A stretch of 64,000 bases of DNA from JAGOTP01 sp964567995. Lineage in GTDB: Bacteria > Patescibacteriota > Patescibacteriia > 2-12-FULL-60-25. The position numbers and the translations under genes were made by a program. A model generated the notes under the pieces. It was not told the origin of the DNA and searched no databases. It saw only the letters and a list, made by a program, of their open reading frames with translations. Positions 8,479 through 15,710 of this stretch are shown one piece after another. The stretch is from positions 310,001-374,000 of the forward strand of contig CAZMOB010000001.1 in NCBI GenBank assembly GCA_964567995.1, read 5' to 3'. The number at the start of each line of letters is the position of its first letter. Within the stretch, counting starts at the first letter, position 1.

Positions 8479-8733
8479 TTACAGTCCAAGTTTTTTCGTA
8501 AGTAAACCTTGCTTGTGTAACGCAGCCACATCGTCATAACCACCAACGAATTCATCATCGATGAAAATCATTGGAACGGTTTGCCATTGGTATTTTTCGC
8601 GCAATTCTTCGACGAGTTCAGGCTGATCCCAGAGACCGATTTCCTCATAAGTCACTCCGAGAGAAGTAAACAGGCGCTTGGCAGCGGAACAGTAGGCGCA
8701 GATCGGCGAGGTGTAGATTTTTACGTGTGGCAT
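8479..8733 (-). CDS. Glutaredoxin-like protein
   Basis: 84 residues, the usual glutaredoxin size. The active site is C12-A-Y-C15 (SPICAYCSAAK), with the cis-Pro signature TVPMIFIDDEFVGGYDD, typical of glutaredoxin/NrdH thioltransferases. It should act in the cytoplasm as a dithiol reductant. A thioredoxin reductase-like gene is divergent at 8808, which suggests that enzyme may reduce this protein instead of a glutathione system (inference). The start codon context is CTATG and no Shine-Dalgarno sequence precedes it. Confidence 0.88.
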   Translation of the reverse strand: MPHVKIYTSPICAYCSAAKRLFTSLGVTYEEIGLWDQPELVEELREKYQWQTVPMIFIDDEFVGGYDDVAALHKQGLLTKKLGL

Positions 8734-8807
8734 AGAAGGAGGTTTGTTTTAGAAACAAGTGATTCCTACTATACGTCTTTCCCAAGATGTGTTGCAATAA
8801 TCAATCT

Positions 8808-9725
8808 ATGGCCGTTTATGATGTACTTGTGGTTGGTGGAGGCCCTGCGGGGCTATCTGCAGCGATCTACGCTGGTCGCGCGTTGCGGTCGGTCTTGGTT
8901 GTGAATGCGACCGAAGGTCGCTGGAACCATAACCAGGTAAATGAAAACTATCTAGGGTTTCCCAAAGGTATTTCTGCGCGGCGATTGCGAGCCAATGGCA
9001 AAAAGCAAGCCGAGAAATTCGGAGCCATGTTTGCAGAGGATGAGATTCAATCCATTGAGCAGCTTCACGATCGTTTTAAAGTAAAAGGGATCAAATCGGC
9101 CTACTCGGCTCGTAGTATTATATTATGTACCGGCGTAAAGGATCATTTTCCATCGTTTCAGGACGCAAAAAAGTACATCGGCCGCTCACTCTTTTGGTGT
9201 TTGTTATGCGATGGTTACAAAATTCAAGGAAAACGTGTTGCGGTACTAGGTTTCGATGATGAAGCAGTTGATACCTGTCTTCGTCTCAAAGGGTACACGA
9301 AAGATCTAGTATTCCTTACGAATTGTGATCCGGAAGGGGATAAGATTTCGGACGAGAAGCGCGAGTTGCTAATAAAAGCCAAGGTAGGTATTCATTACGG
9401 AAGCATTGCGCAGGTGAAAGGAGCAAGGGGCATGTTACGCGAAGTTGTGTTGGATACAGGAGAATGCATCAAGGCCGATGTCTTGTTTAGTCGACAGGGA
9501 GCCTCACCGAATGTCGATCTGGCGCAGCAGCTCGGAATCATTCTCGAAGGGAAGGGCTATATTAAAACGGATGTGAATAAGCGGACAAATATCCCATTTG
9601 TCTATGCCGCTGGCGATGTAACAAGCGAAACAGCGCACCAGATCGTGACAGCCGCCTTTGAGGGGGCAACAGCCGCCATTGCCGCGGATCATGATTTGCG
9701 GGCGCAGGCAGATGTGAATGTTTGA
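8808..9725 (+). CDS. Thioredoxin reductase-like FAD-dependent oxidoreductase
   Basis: 305 residues from the ATG at 8808 (context ATCTATG). An ATG 21 nt upstream would add MCCNNQS, which the family lacks. FAD-binding GGGPAGLSAAIYAGRA is at residues 10-25, the redox pair C131-L-L-C134-D-G replaces the usual C-A-T-C, and FVYAAGDV is the second FAD motif. In the NAD(P)H domain the usual G-G-G-D-S-A is replaced by LGFDDEAVDTCL, and the HRRDxxR stretch that binds the NADPH phosphate is missing (LTNCDPEGDK instead). The cofactor may therefore be NADH or something else. Its divergent neighbour is a glutaredoxin, a likely partner. Confidence 0.82.
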   Translation: MAVYDVLVVGGGPAGLSAAIYAGRALRSVLVVNATEGRWNHNQVNENYLGFPKGISARRLRANGKKQAEKFGAMFAEDEIQSIEQLHDRFKVKGIKSAYSARSIILCTGVKDHFPSFQDAKKYIGRSLFWCLLCDGYKIQGKRVAVLGFDDEAVDTCLRLKGYTKDLVFLTNCDPEGDKISDEKRELLIKAKVGIHYGSIAQVKGARGMLREVVLDTGECIKADVLFSRQGASPNVDLAQQLGIILEGKGYIKTDVNKRTNIPFVYAAGDVTSETAHQIVTAAFEGATAAIAADHDLRAQADVNV

Positions 9726-9728
9726 GAG

Positions 9729-10562
9729 ATGGTAAAGATGTCTATCAGCTTAACAAAGACAAGTATGCCACAGCATGATCTGCCAACCATTATCGAAGCG
9801 CTCAGCCTGTCTCCACGGGTCAAGGGCTTGTTCACGACCGGCACGACCGCCACCGGCTTGACCCCATCAAGTGACATCGATTTATTCATCATTTTAGATA
9901 AAAATGAAGAAGGAATTAAATCGGTCTATACGTTGATTGAGGATCGATTCGCAGATATATTCTTTTTTGATGTGGAGTTCGTAGCTCGGTGCGCAAGCTT
10001 GAACACGGTTCCGGCGAATGGCTTTGAAGGTATGTTTTTTACCTGGTTGGCAAAAGGGAGCATTAAAAAAGATGACTCAGGGATATTAGCCGAAGTAAAA
10101 GCCTTGGCGGAATCAAAGACCGCTCCCTTCACTATCTCCTTGGAAGAAAAGCAAAGCAGTTGGTTTAAGATAAATTACAACTACCTTGCCAATAAACGCT
10201 ATTTTAATTCGCAGGATGCTCTTTACCACAAAGCGCTCGGGTTAAGGCTGTTATATAGCGTGTCAGAGCTCGTAACGACCTATTTTGCATTCCGAGATAT
10301 TCCTTGGCGAGGCGAGAAGGCGGCTATACGTTACTTCGAGCAGTTCGATGCAGAAACGTATGCTTCTTTCGTGAGGTACCTAGAGAGCCCTTCTCTAAGT
10401 GAACGTTTTGAAGCCTATACAAAGCTTTTTTATCAGGTTTCCATAAAAGAGTATGACCCATGGAAAACGGATTTTCTTGTTGCTTTGGATACAAAAAATC
10501 ACATCGACAACACCTTAAAACCGTTCTGGAGAGGATTGCTACATCAGCAGACGGTTTTCTAA
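9729..10562 (+). CDS. Nucleotidyltransferase-domain protein
   Basis: 277 residues. The motif TGTTATGLTPSSDIDLFIIL fits the G-[ST]-x(n)-G-x(n)-S-D-x-D-L signature of the DNA polymerase beta-like nucleotidyltransferase fold, with the two metal-binding Asp residues in SDIDL. A further acidic residue may lie in FFFDVEF. The C-terminal 150 residues look helical (YLANKRYFNSQDALYHKALGLRLLYSVSELVTTYFAFRDI), resembling the helical add-on of aminoglycoside-type or MNT-type enzymes. The substrate cannot be read from the sequence. The start is 3 nt after the reductase stop; an ATG at 9738 is an alternative. Confidence 0.7.
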   Translation: MVKMSISLTKTSMPQHDLPTIIEALSLSPRVKGLFTTGTTATGLTPSSDIDLFIILDKNEEGIKSVYTLIEDRFADIFFFDVEFVARCASLNTVPANGFEGMFFTWLAKGSIKKDDSGILAEVKALAESKTAPFTISLEEKQSSWFKINYNYLANKRYFNSQDALYHKALGLRLLYSVSELVTTYFAFRDIPWRGEKAAIRYFEQFDAETYASFVRYLESPSLSERFEAYTKLFYQVSIKEYDPWKTDFLVALDTKNHIDNTLKPFWRGLLHQQTVF

Positions 10563-10580
10563 AATGATTCAGCTTGCCTT

Positions 10581-10961
10581 ATGCCGCAACCTTCCATTGC
10601 TACGTATCTTGCATCTGTTCCTCCATCTCAGCGTTCAGTATTAATGAAGCTTCGGTCACGAATGAAGAGGCTCTATCCAAACGCCACGGAGCATATCGCG
10701 TATGGTCGTCCGCTTTTCAAATTGAACGGCCACCCATTGGTTGGGTTCCAAGCGGCGAAAAAGCACTCAAGTCTGTTCGTTTGGAGCGGCACGGCATTCA
10801 CTACGCTCGGTAACCTCCTTGATGGGTATGATATAGGTAAAGGAACCATCCGATTCGCGCCAAATAAGCTCTTACCGGTTCGTATTATCAAGGCGGTTCT
10901 TGGAGCGCGCGCGAAAGAGATCGAGGCGCGGTGGGGTGCGAAGAAACCTAAGAAAGGCTAA
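10581..10961 (+). CDS. DUF1801-family protein (first of tandem pair)
   Basis: 126 residues. IATYLASVPPSQRSVLMKLRSRMKRLYPNATEHIAYGRPLFKLNGHPLVGFQAAKKHSSLFVWSG is the YdhG/DUF1801 fold pattern: an N-terminal helix pair, then a conserved beta sheet ending in a GKGTIRFAPNKLLP block. Members are small cytoplasmic proteins of unknown function with a frataxin-like shape. It is followed 10 nt later by a second DUF1801 gene. Confidence 0.75.
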   Translation: MPQPSIATYLASVPPSQRSVLMKLRSRMKRLYPNATEHIAYGRPLFKLNGHPLVGFQAAKKHSSLFVWSGTAFTTLGNLLDGYDIGKGTIRFAPNKLLPVRIIKAVLGARAKEIEARWGAKKPKKG

Positions 10962-10971
10962 CCTAAGTGCT

Positions 10972-11403
10972 ATGAACATGTTCAAATCTACAACGGCGAA
11001 GACGGTGGCTCAGTATCTAGAGGCTGTTCCTGCTGACCGCAAAGAACTCATTGAGTTTCTGCACGAATTCATTCAAAAAGCTGCGCCTACTCTCAAGCCT
11101 CATTTCGCTTCTAACATGCTTGGCTATGGCTCTTTTCCTTATAGAAATGCCAAAAAGCAGCCGATTGAGTGGCCTGTGATCGCGTTAGCCAATCAAAAGA
11201 ATTACGTGAGTCTCTATGTCTGTGCGGTTGATAAAGGAACATATGTCGCTGAAAAGTTCGCGAGCGATTTAGGGAAGGCTAGCGTAGGGAAGAGTTGTAT
11301 CCGTTTTAAAAAATTGGAGGAGATACATCTTCCGACACTGAAAAAGGTTATTCAGTTTGCGGCCAAACATCCAGGATTTGAGGGGATTGGAGCGAAGAAT
11401 TAA
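10972..11403 (+). CDS. DUF1801-family protein (second of tandem pair)
   Basis: 143 residues from the ATG at 10972 (context GTGCTATG). A longer frame from 10900 would overlap the upstream gene, and its extra 24 residues are basic and unlike the family. KTVAQYLEAVPADRKELIEFLHEFIQKAAPTLKPHF, ALANQKNYVSLYVCAVDKGTY and GKSCIRFKKLEEIHLPTLKKVI are DUF1801 features. The pair with the previous gene is probably an old duplication. A terminator follows directly. Confidence 0.75.
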   Translation: MNMFKSTTAKTVAQYLEAVPADRKELIEFLHEFIQKAAPTLKPHFASNMLGYGSFPYRNAKKQPIEWPVIALANQKNYVSLYVCAVDKGTYVAEKFASDLGKASVGKSCIRFKKLEEIHLPTLKKVIQFAAKHPGFEGIGAKN

Positions 11404-11414
11404 TCGCGTCCCAT

Positions 11415-11440
11415 AAAAACAACTCAAATGGGTTGTTTTT
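11415..11440 (+). terminator. Rho-independent terminator after the DUF1801 pair
   Basis: A-rich/T-rich hairpin (11415-11423 with 11432-11440) ending in five T residues. The symmetric A-run means it could also serve the minus-strand pseudogene at 11484-11696. Confidence 0.75.
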
Positions 11441-11483
11441 GCTTTAAGACTTCTTATGAAAAAAGCTTCGCCCGGTCTCTTCC

Positions 11484-11696
11484 TTACGCAATATATGCAA
11501 ACCAAGAAAGGTCTCTTTCTCCAGATCCTGATAGAGTCGCATATAATAATAAAGGCTTTCGATCCCATTCCGTGGATTTCAGCAATTTCTGTTTCCGTGT
11601 AGTGAGCGAGCTGTTCGAGCTTCTTGATGCCTGCCTGTGCGAGCGCTCGGCCGGGGCGCTGGTTTTAGGAAGGATTGGTTTTTCTTCTTGTTTCAT
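11484..11696 (-). pseudogene. Frameshifted helix-hairpin-helix (RNAP alpha-CTD-like) DNA-binding protein
   Basis: The minus-strand frame starts MKQEEKPILPKTSAPAE at 11696, then loses similarity. The neighbouring frame then encodes ALAQAGIKKLEQLAHYTETEI and AEIHGMGSKAF, a clear helix-hairpin-helix unit of the kind found in the RNA polymerase alpha C-terminal domain and in small HhH proteins (PAERALAxAGIxxLEQL...LHGMGPKA). A second shift is needed to reach the GERDLSWFA ending at 11484. So at least two frame changes break a gene of about 70 residues. TAGAAT lies a few nt before the ATG, so a promoter may survive. It is either a decaying gene or carries assembly errors. I favour a real pseudogene, weakly. 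Confidence 0.55.
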
Positions 11697-11734
11697 CTGA
11701 TCTATTCTAGTATTTTTTCCTTTACTCACCATCT

Positions 11735-11789
11735 AAAAACACATCGCCCACGAACCGGAGGGGCGATATGGTGATCGCGGGTTCGTGGG
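11735..11789 (-). terminator. Terminator of cassette A
   Basis: On the minus strand a 10-bp stem (11780-11789 with 11747-11756) is followed by CGATGTGTTTTT. The plus-strand string AAAACACATCGCCC at 11736-11749 recurs exactly at 14362-14375 in the terminator of cassette B. Confidence 0.75.
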
Positions 11790-11813
11790 AGTGGGGGAGA
11801 CGGCGGGTTGTGG

Positions 11814-12020
11814 CTACCGGACGAACGCGCAGCCGAGCCGATTCGATGAGCTACGACAGCCGTAGGGCTGGGTGCAGGCGTAGCCCGTGAAGGTGTGCAC
11901 GCACTTGCCGCAGGGGAGAGCTGTTCGTGCGCTCTCTGCTGCGAGCTGGAGAAGCTTGCGGACATGCGGACTGATGACAGGTTCGTCGGGGCCTGACTTG
12001 GGAGGGGTATTGTCCGACAT
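11814..12020 (-). CDS. Cassette A: small Cys-rich protein, unknown
   Basis: 68 residues from the ATG at 12020: MSDNTPPKSGPDEPVISPHV, a short helix (RKLLQLAAESARTA), then a Cys-rich tail (PCGKCVHTFTGYACTQPYGC...LGCAF) with five cysteines starting with C-x2-C. This could bind a metal or form disulphides. The coding region is more GC-rich than its neighbours. A purine-rich GAGAAAGAGAATGAG lies directly before the ATG, unlike most genes here. A TTGACG at 12085-12090 could be a -35 box, but no good -10 follows it. The 3' end has a GC-rich hairpin terminator. No family recognised. Confidence 0.55.
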   Translation of the reverse strand: MSDNTPPKSGPDEPVISPHVRKLLQLAAESARTALPCGKCVHTFTGYACTQPYGCRSSSNRLGCAFVR

Positions 12021-12143
12021 CTCATTCTCTTTCTCGATGACAGCGCATCGAAAAAAGGTGGTTGGAACCAAGCGGAAGTTCGAACGTCAACTTCGTCGCT
12101 TATGGCGTATTCAAACGCATTTTTGGATAAAATGCAATTATGC

Positions 12144-12557
12144 TTAGTGTTTTGCCTTCATACAAGTCCGACAACGGCAGCCATGTGGTTTGATGAATGC
12201 CGTGAAATATTCTTTTCCGTAATTGTACGTGATTTCTTCGCCCGCTTTGATGCGTTTCGTCGAAAAGATATAGATACGATTGCCTGACCCACGCGTTTCG
12301 GCATTCGGTCGGCAGGCGTGATTGATGTAGCGTGCGATATTTTTGCGTGTGCTCCCCAGGATGGTTTTTCCATTTTCAAGATCAAATAGATAGCGTCCAC
12401 CTACGGTATCCGCAACTTCGCTCGGCACGAGCTTTCCCCAGTATTCGATAATGAAGCGCTTGGCGGGAATATCTTCGACCGCAAATATCCCGAAACCGGA
12501 GGTGCTTTTCCCGACTCTTAGGGGAAAGACAGGGGGACGGGGTGTGGGGTAAGCCAT
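12144..12557 (-). CDS. SET-domain protein (putative lysine methyltransferase)
   Basis: 137 residues covering a complete minimal SET domain. GFGIFAVEDIPAKRFIIEYWG is the N-terminal SET strand and G-x-G-I-F motif. ARYINHACRPNAE is the N-H-x2-x-P-N pseudoknot motif that holds the SAM pocket. GEEITYNYG carries the catalytic-site Tyr. A post-SET Cys cluster (CRCRTC) follows. These proteins transfer methyl groups from SAM to protein lysines. Bacterial copies are sporadic and usually of unknown target. The start context is CCTATG, with no Shine-Dalgarno sequence. It is flanked by the cassette A gene and by the divergent gene at 12677. Confidence 0.85.
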   Translation of the reverse strand: MAYPTPRPPVFPLRVGKSTSGFGIFAVEDIPAKRFIIEYWGKLVPSEVADTVGGRYLFDLENGKTILGSTRKNIARYINHACRPNAETRGSGNRIYIFSTKRIKAGEEITYNYGKEYFTAFIKPHGCRCRTCMKAKH

Positions 12558-12676
12558 AGGTCGATCGGAGGGAGATTTGAAAAACAGGTCGCAAGTATAC
12601 AGGATCTAAAGTGAAATCTCTACGTCTACATGCTACCGTCTTTATACCTATGGTATATTTTGGCTAGTGCCCTTCT

Positions 12677-12952
12677 ATGAGCGATGCTGTTCAAGGGATC
12701 TCACGGATCCTTCTCAGAGATATCTTTAAAGACCTTCTTCTTCAGACCAGATCAAGAGAGGATATTGCCAGTTGGGCCGTGAGTATGATGCAAAAGGAGG
12801 ATCAAAGACTGTTGAGGTATGAGCCCATCTCTGACGAAGACCGTATCTGGTCGGCGCTCCAGTATCTAGCAGGAGTAGACTTGAAAGAGAGTGAGAACGT
12901 GTATCTTCACTCGATGGACGACATTGAATCTTTTCTTAAAGAACGGCTATGA
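12677..12952 (+). CDS. Small hypothetical protein upstream of S51 peptidase
   Basis: 91 residues, acidic and helical (MSDAVQGISRILLRDIFKDLL...SDEDRIWSALQYLAGVDL...YLHSMDDIESFLKERL). I recognise no family. It overlaps the next start by 4 nt (ATGA), so it is translationally coupled to the S51 peptidase gene. Start context TTCTATG, no Shine-Dalgarno sequence. Confidence 0.65.
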   Translation: MSDAVQGISRILLRDIFKDLLLQTRSREDIASWAVSMMQKEDQRLLRYEPISDEDRIWSALQYLAGVDLKESENVYLHSMDDIESFLKERL

Positions 12953-13605
12953 AACTTCTTCTGACCTCTGGTGGAATTACGAACGCCTCTATTTCTCAGG
13001 CGCTCTTGGAATTAACGGGCAAGCCGTTCAATGAGTGTTCGCTCGCGTTTATCCCAACCGCTTCAAATATCTATCGAGGTGATAAAGGCTGGTTGATTGA
13101 TGATTTGCGTACGTTCCAAACTCTCGGCTTTAAGTCAATCGATCTCATCGATATTTCAGCGCTACCAAAAGATCAGTGGTTGATGGGCTTTGAAGCGGCA
13201 GATGTGTTGGTGTTTGAAGGTGGGAGTACGTTTTATCTTAAGGAATGGATGGCAAGGTCTGGATTAGCTGAGATACTCCCAAACCTCCTGAAGACAAACG
13301 TGTACGTCGGCATCAGCGCCGGGAGTATTGTCGTAGGAAAGAGTTTGGATCTGAATTTTTCCGAACGATTGTACGCTGAACCGATTGGAAGTTATGCAGA
13401 TGATCACGGCCTTGGGCTGGTAGAATTTTTGGTACGAGCTCACGTAGACTCTCCAGCCTTTCCAGGAATGACATTTGAGGTGTTGGACAAGATCGCTGAA
13501 GAACGTTCGGAGCCCTTTTATGCACTAGATGACCAATCGGCACTTAAAGTGGTTGATGGAGTGGTGGAAGTCGTTTCAGAAGGGAAATGGAAGAAGTATC
13601 ATTAG
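12949..13605 (+). CDS. Peptidase S51 family protein (dipeptidase E / cyanophycinase-like)
   Basis: 218 residues. FIPTASN, VLVFEGGSTFYL and YVGISAGSIVVG fit the S51 family, with the nucleophile Ser123 in G-I-S-A-G-S, as in aspartyl dipeptidase (PepE). Members cut peptides with N-terminal Asp, or cyanophycin. The enzyme has a class I glutamine amidotransferase-like fold, cytoplasmic. It is coupled by a 4-nt overlap to the 91-residue protein upstream. The start context is GGCTATG. Confidence 0.85.
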   Translation: MKLLLTSGGITNASISQALLELTGKPFNECSLAFIPTASNIYRGDKGWLIDDLRTFQTLGFKSIDLIDISALPKDQWLMGFEAADVLVFEGGSTFYLKEWMARSGLAEILPNLLKTNVYVGISAGSIVVGKSLDLNFSERLYAEPIGSYADDHGLGLVEFLVRAHVDSPAFPGMTFEVLDKIAEERSEPFYALDDQSALKVVDGVVEVVSEGKWKKYH

Positions 13606-13629
13606 TCTTTTGAAGGATGAAGGGACCAT

Positions 13630-14346
13630 ATGTTGAATGAGTACGATGTACTGGCGGATGCCTATCAGAAAACGAACTCAAAACCAGATAAGCAGTGTTC
13701 CATCCTTCCAACGATTCTATCCGTCATAGGGGATGTGCGAGGAAGGACAATCCTTGATGTGGGCTGTGGGGATGGATTCTTTACGCACGCCTTTGCCGAT
13801 GCGGGTGCCAAACTGGTTATCGGTATTGATTCGTCCACGAGGCAGATTGAAAAAGCCGTATCATTAAAACGACCGAATGAGACGTTCTTGATAGCTGATA
13901 TGATGACGTCCTCATTCCCTACCGTTAATGTAATTTGTGCACCGTTTGTATTAAACTATTTCTCCTCGATAGAGGATCTTCGGGGTTTTTTGCGTAAGCT
14001 ACGACTCAGCCTTATGGAGAATGGGCGAGTGATGTTTGTGATCGATCTGCCAAGTGGAAAGGATCTCACGTGTTATGGCGCCAAAAAGACCTTTGAAGAA
14101 CCACTTCAGGATGGTTCGCGGATACAAAATATATTATTCGATCGTCAAGGCACCCGGATCTGTTCGCTCAATGCCTTTTTCTATTCAAGAGAAACGATTT
14201 GTCGTTTGTTACAAGAAGTCGGTTTTGATCGAGTAGAAAAGATACAGCCTATCGTCTCAACGGAGGGATTGGCTACATATGGTTCTGAGTATTGGAATGA
14301 ATATCTGAAAGACCCTGAACTTGGGTATTATCTGGCTTTTGGATGA
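13630..14346 (+). CDS. Class I SAM-dependent methyltransferase
   Basis: 238 residues. Motif I ILDVGCGDGFFTHAFADAG, then VIGIDSSTRQIEKA (acidic loop), FLIADMMTSSFP and NVICAPFVLNYFSSIEDLRGFLRKL (motif II/III area) define a Rossmann-fold methyltransferase of the ubiE/SmtA type. The substrate cannot be assigned; a small molecule is likely. This is one of the few native genes with a plausible Shine-Dalgarno sequence (GAAGGG about 6 nt before the ATG). Convergent with cassette B. Confidence 0.82.
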   Translation: MLNEYDVLADAYQKTNSKPDKQCSILPTILSVIGDVRGRTILDVGCGDGFFTHAFADAGAKLVIGIDSSTRQIEKAVSLKRPNETFLIADMMTSSFPTVNVICAPFVLNYFSSIEDLRGFLRKLRLSLMENGRVMFVIDLPSGKDLTCYGAKKTFEEPLQDGSRIQNILFDRQGTRICSLNAFFYSRETICRLLQEVGFDRVEKIQPIVSTEGLATYGSEYWNEYLKDPELGYYLAFG

Positions 14347-14361
14347 GCACTTTTTCCCTTC

Positions 14362-14403
14362 AAAACACATCGCCCCACGGGCCGTAGGACGAGGCGCGTG
14401 GGG
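14362..14403 (-). terminator. Terminator of cassette B
   Basis: On the minus strand a hairpin (14397-14403 with 14373-14379, extended by GGC/GCC after one mismatch) is followed by CGATGTGTTTT. The string AAAACACATCGCCC at 14362-14375 is identical to one at 11736-11749 in cassette A. Confidence 0.7.
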
Positions 14404-14479
14404 AGTGTTCCGAAGCGGGAGGGGACGCAATGTGCGTCAGCTTCGGTAAGAGGTGTAGGTTGTATGCTGGTTCAGCCGA

Positions 14480-15304
14480 TCACAGGCTGGTGATGGGGCC
14501 GGAGTAGCGAATCGGTATTCCCGGGCACAGGGCTTGAAAGAATCTCAGCCAGTGGGGATTGGCGACGGAGATGTACCCCGTGACACGCGGCGGAGGTCCG
14601 AGCACGTCGTTCTCGTAGCCCGTTTTGTACCCACAGACTACGAACGGTTCTGTGAACCAGGTCAAGCGGCCAATTTGTCCGCCGCTCCACCTCAGTCGTT
14701 CTGCGATCCGTCCGCTATCGATGACCATCTCCTCGCTCTCGCGTGCCCAGGCGTCGAATGTATCCAGTCGGCATTTGAAAATAATGAGGTCCTGTGCACG
14801 AAATCCATTATATTCGTAGCGCAGATCCAGCTCGACGTTTCTAAGGGTGCAGTTGCTGAGCTCCACCAATTCGAATCCACCACACAGATCGAGCGCATTA
14901 CCACTCTTATGTTCGCCTACCTGTCTTACAGAGTCGAGGATGAGTTGAGGGAGCGATGTGTTCCCGAAGGTCCCAGCTTCTTTTTCGTGACCTCGCATAT
15001 GCTGGTTCGTAAAGATTTGCCGATCCCCCACGATGTGCAGCGGAACTTCAAGACGAAGCGTTGAATCACGAAGTTCGAGGCTAAAGCAGTCGTCGGTATC
15101 CTCGTCCCCAAGAAGAATACGGTTGAGCTCGCGTTTAGTACTATCCTGACCTTCCGTGACGATCAGTTCGTAGCCTTTGAGTACGACGTTACCCTTGTAT
15201 CCAGCCTTCTCCACTTCACGGGCGATTGCCTCCCTGATGCCACACTTGATGAGCGGCTGCTTGGAAGTCGACCGACCCGAACCCTTCTTTTGATCCTTGT
15301 TCAT
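14480..15304 (-). CDS. Cassette B: unknown 274-residue protein
   Basis: 274 residues from the ATG at 15304. There is a lysine-rich start (MNKDQKKGSGRS), then CGIREAIAREVEKAGYKGNVVLKGYEL. A middle part is rich in beta-type residues (LELRDSTLRLEVPLHIV, FELVELSNCTLRNVELDLRYEYNGFRAQDLIIFKCRLDTF), reminiscent of right-handed beta-helix or pentapeptide-like ladders, though not a clear match. No signal peptide or membrane segment. The gene carries its own consensus-like promoter, a leader of about 50 nt, a perfect Shine-Dalgarno sequence (AGAAGGAG, 6 nt spacing) and a terminator. It is GC-rich compared with its neighbours. No family recognised. Confidence 0.65.
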   Translation of the reverse strand: MNKDQKKGSGRSTSKQPLIKCGIREAIAREVEKAGYKGNVVLKGYELIVTEGQDSTKRELNRILLGDEDTDDCFSLELRDSTLRLEVPLHIVGDRQIFTNQHMRGHEKEAGTFGNTSLPQLILDSVRQVGEHKSGNALDLCGGFELVELSNCTLRNVELDLRYEYNGFRAQDLIIFKCRLDTFDAWARESEEMVIDSGRIAERLRWSGGQIGRLTWFTEPFVVCGYKTGYENDVLGPPPRVTGYISVANPHWLRFFQALCPGIPIRYSGPITSL

Positions 15305-15310
15305 GGAATA

Positions 15311-15318
15311 CTCCTTCT
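15311..15318 (-). promoter_or_regulatory. Strong Shine-Dalgarno sequence of cassette B
   Basis: AGAAGGAG on the minus strand, 6 nt before the ATG at 15304. It fixes the start and excludes the longer frame from 15358. Such a ribosome binding site is rare in this window. Confidence 0.8.
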
Positions 15319-15357
15319 GGTGGTGCGATGTTCGTCCTCGAATGCGAGAACAAGCCA

Positions 15358-15386
15358 ATGTAACTCACACACAAGCTGATTGTCAA
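15358..15386 (-). promoter_or_regulatory. Sigma-70 promoter of cassette B
   Basis: TTGACA (15381-15386) and TTACAT (15358-15363) on the minus strand, separated by exactly 17 nt. The expected 5' leader is about 45-50 nt. It is divergent from the sigma-4-like gene at 15435. Confidence 0.7.
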
Positions 15387-15434
15387 TCATTCACGGGAGT
15401 CTGTGCATTTGATATAACTTAAATAAAATATCCT

Positions 15435-15689
15435 ATGGAATCACTCTTTCGATCTCAAAAAATTGCTGCGAACGACAACGTGTTATCTGATCAACAGTGG
15501 AAAAATGAACGTGTTGCCCAGGCCCTTCTGAATATGCCCCCAATCAATCAGCAAATTATCCGATTGCATCTTGCTCAAGGGTGGACAGCGGAGCAGATCG
15601 CTTCGCAATTAAACCTCACCACAGACGTAGTGAGCGCGTTGATACAAGAATCGATCGCACAGATTCAGCTACTGCTGAACAATCAATAA
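15435..15689 (+). CDS. Sigma-70 region 4-like helix-turn-helix protein
   Basis: 84 residues. ERVAQALLNMPPINQQIIRLHLAQGWTAEQIASQLNLTTDVVSALIQESIAQIQLLL has the layout of sigma factor region 4: a first helix ending in 'LP...Q.I..L....G.T..EIA..L....V...L..A...L'. No region 2 is present, so it is not a full sigma factor. It may be a small DNA-binding regulator, or act with another subunit. Context ATCCTATG with TATAAC about 20 nt upstream. The SUKH-3 gene follows 21 nt later and may be co-transcribed. Confidence 0.65.
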   Translation: MESLFRSQKIAANDNVLSDQQWKNERVAQALLNMPPINQQIIRLHLAQGWTAEQIASQLNLTTDVVSALIQESIAQIQLLLNNQ

Positions 15690-15710
15690 ACTCTGAAATT
15701 TGAGTAGCTT

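Noticed and set aside
8734..8755. AGAAGGAGG on the plus strand as a Shine-Dalgarno sequence
   Set aside because: No start codon follows at a usable distance; the first plausible ATG is more than 30 nt away.
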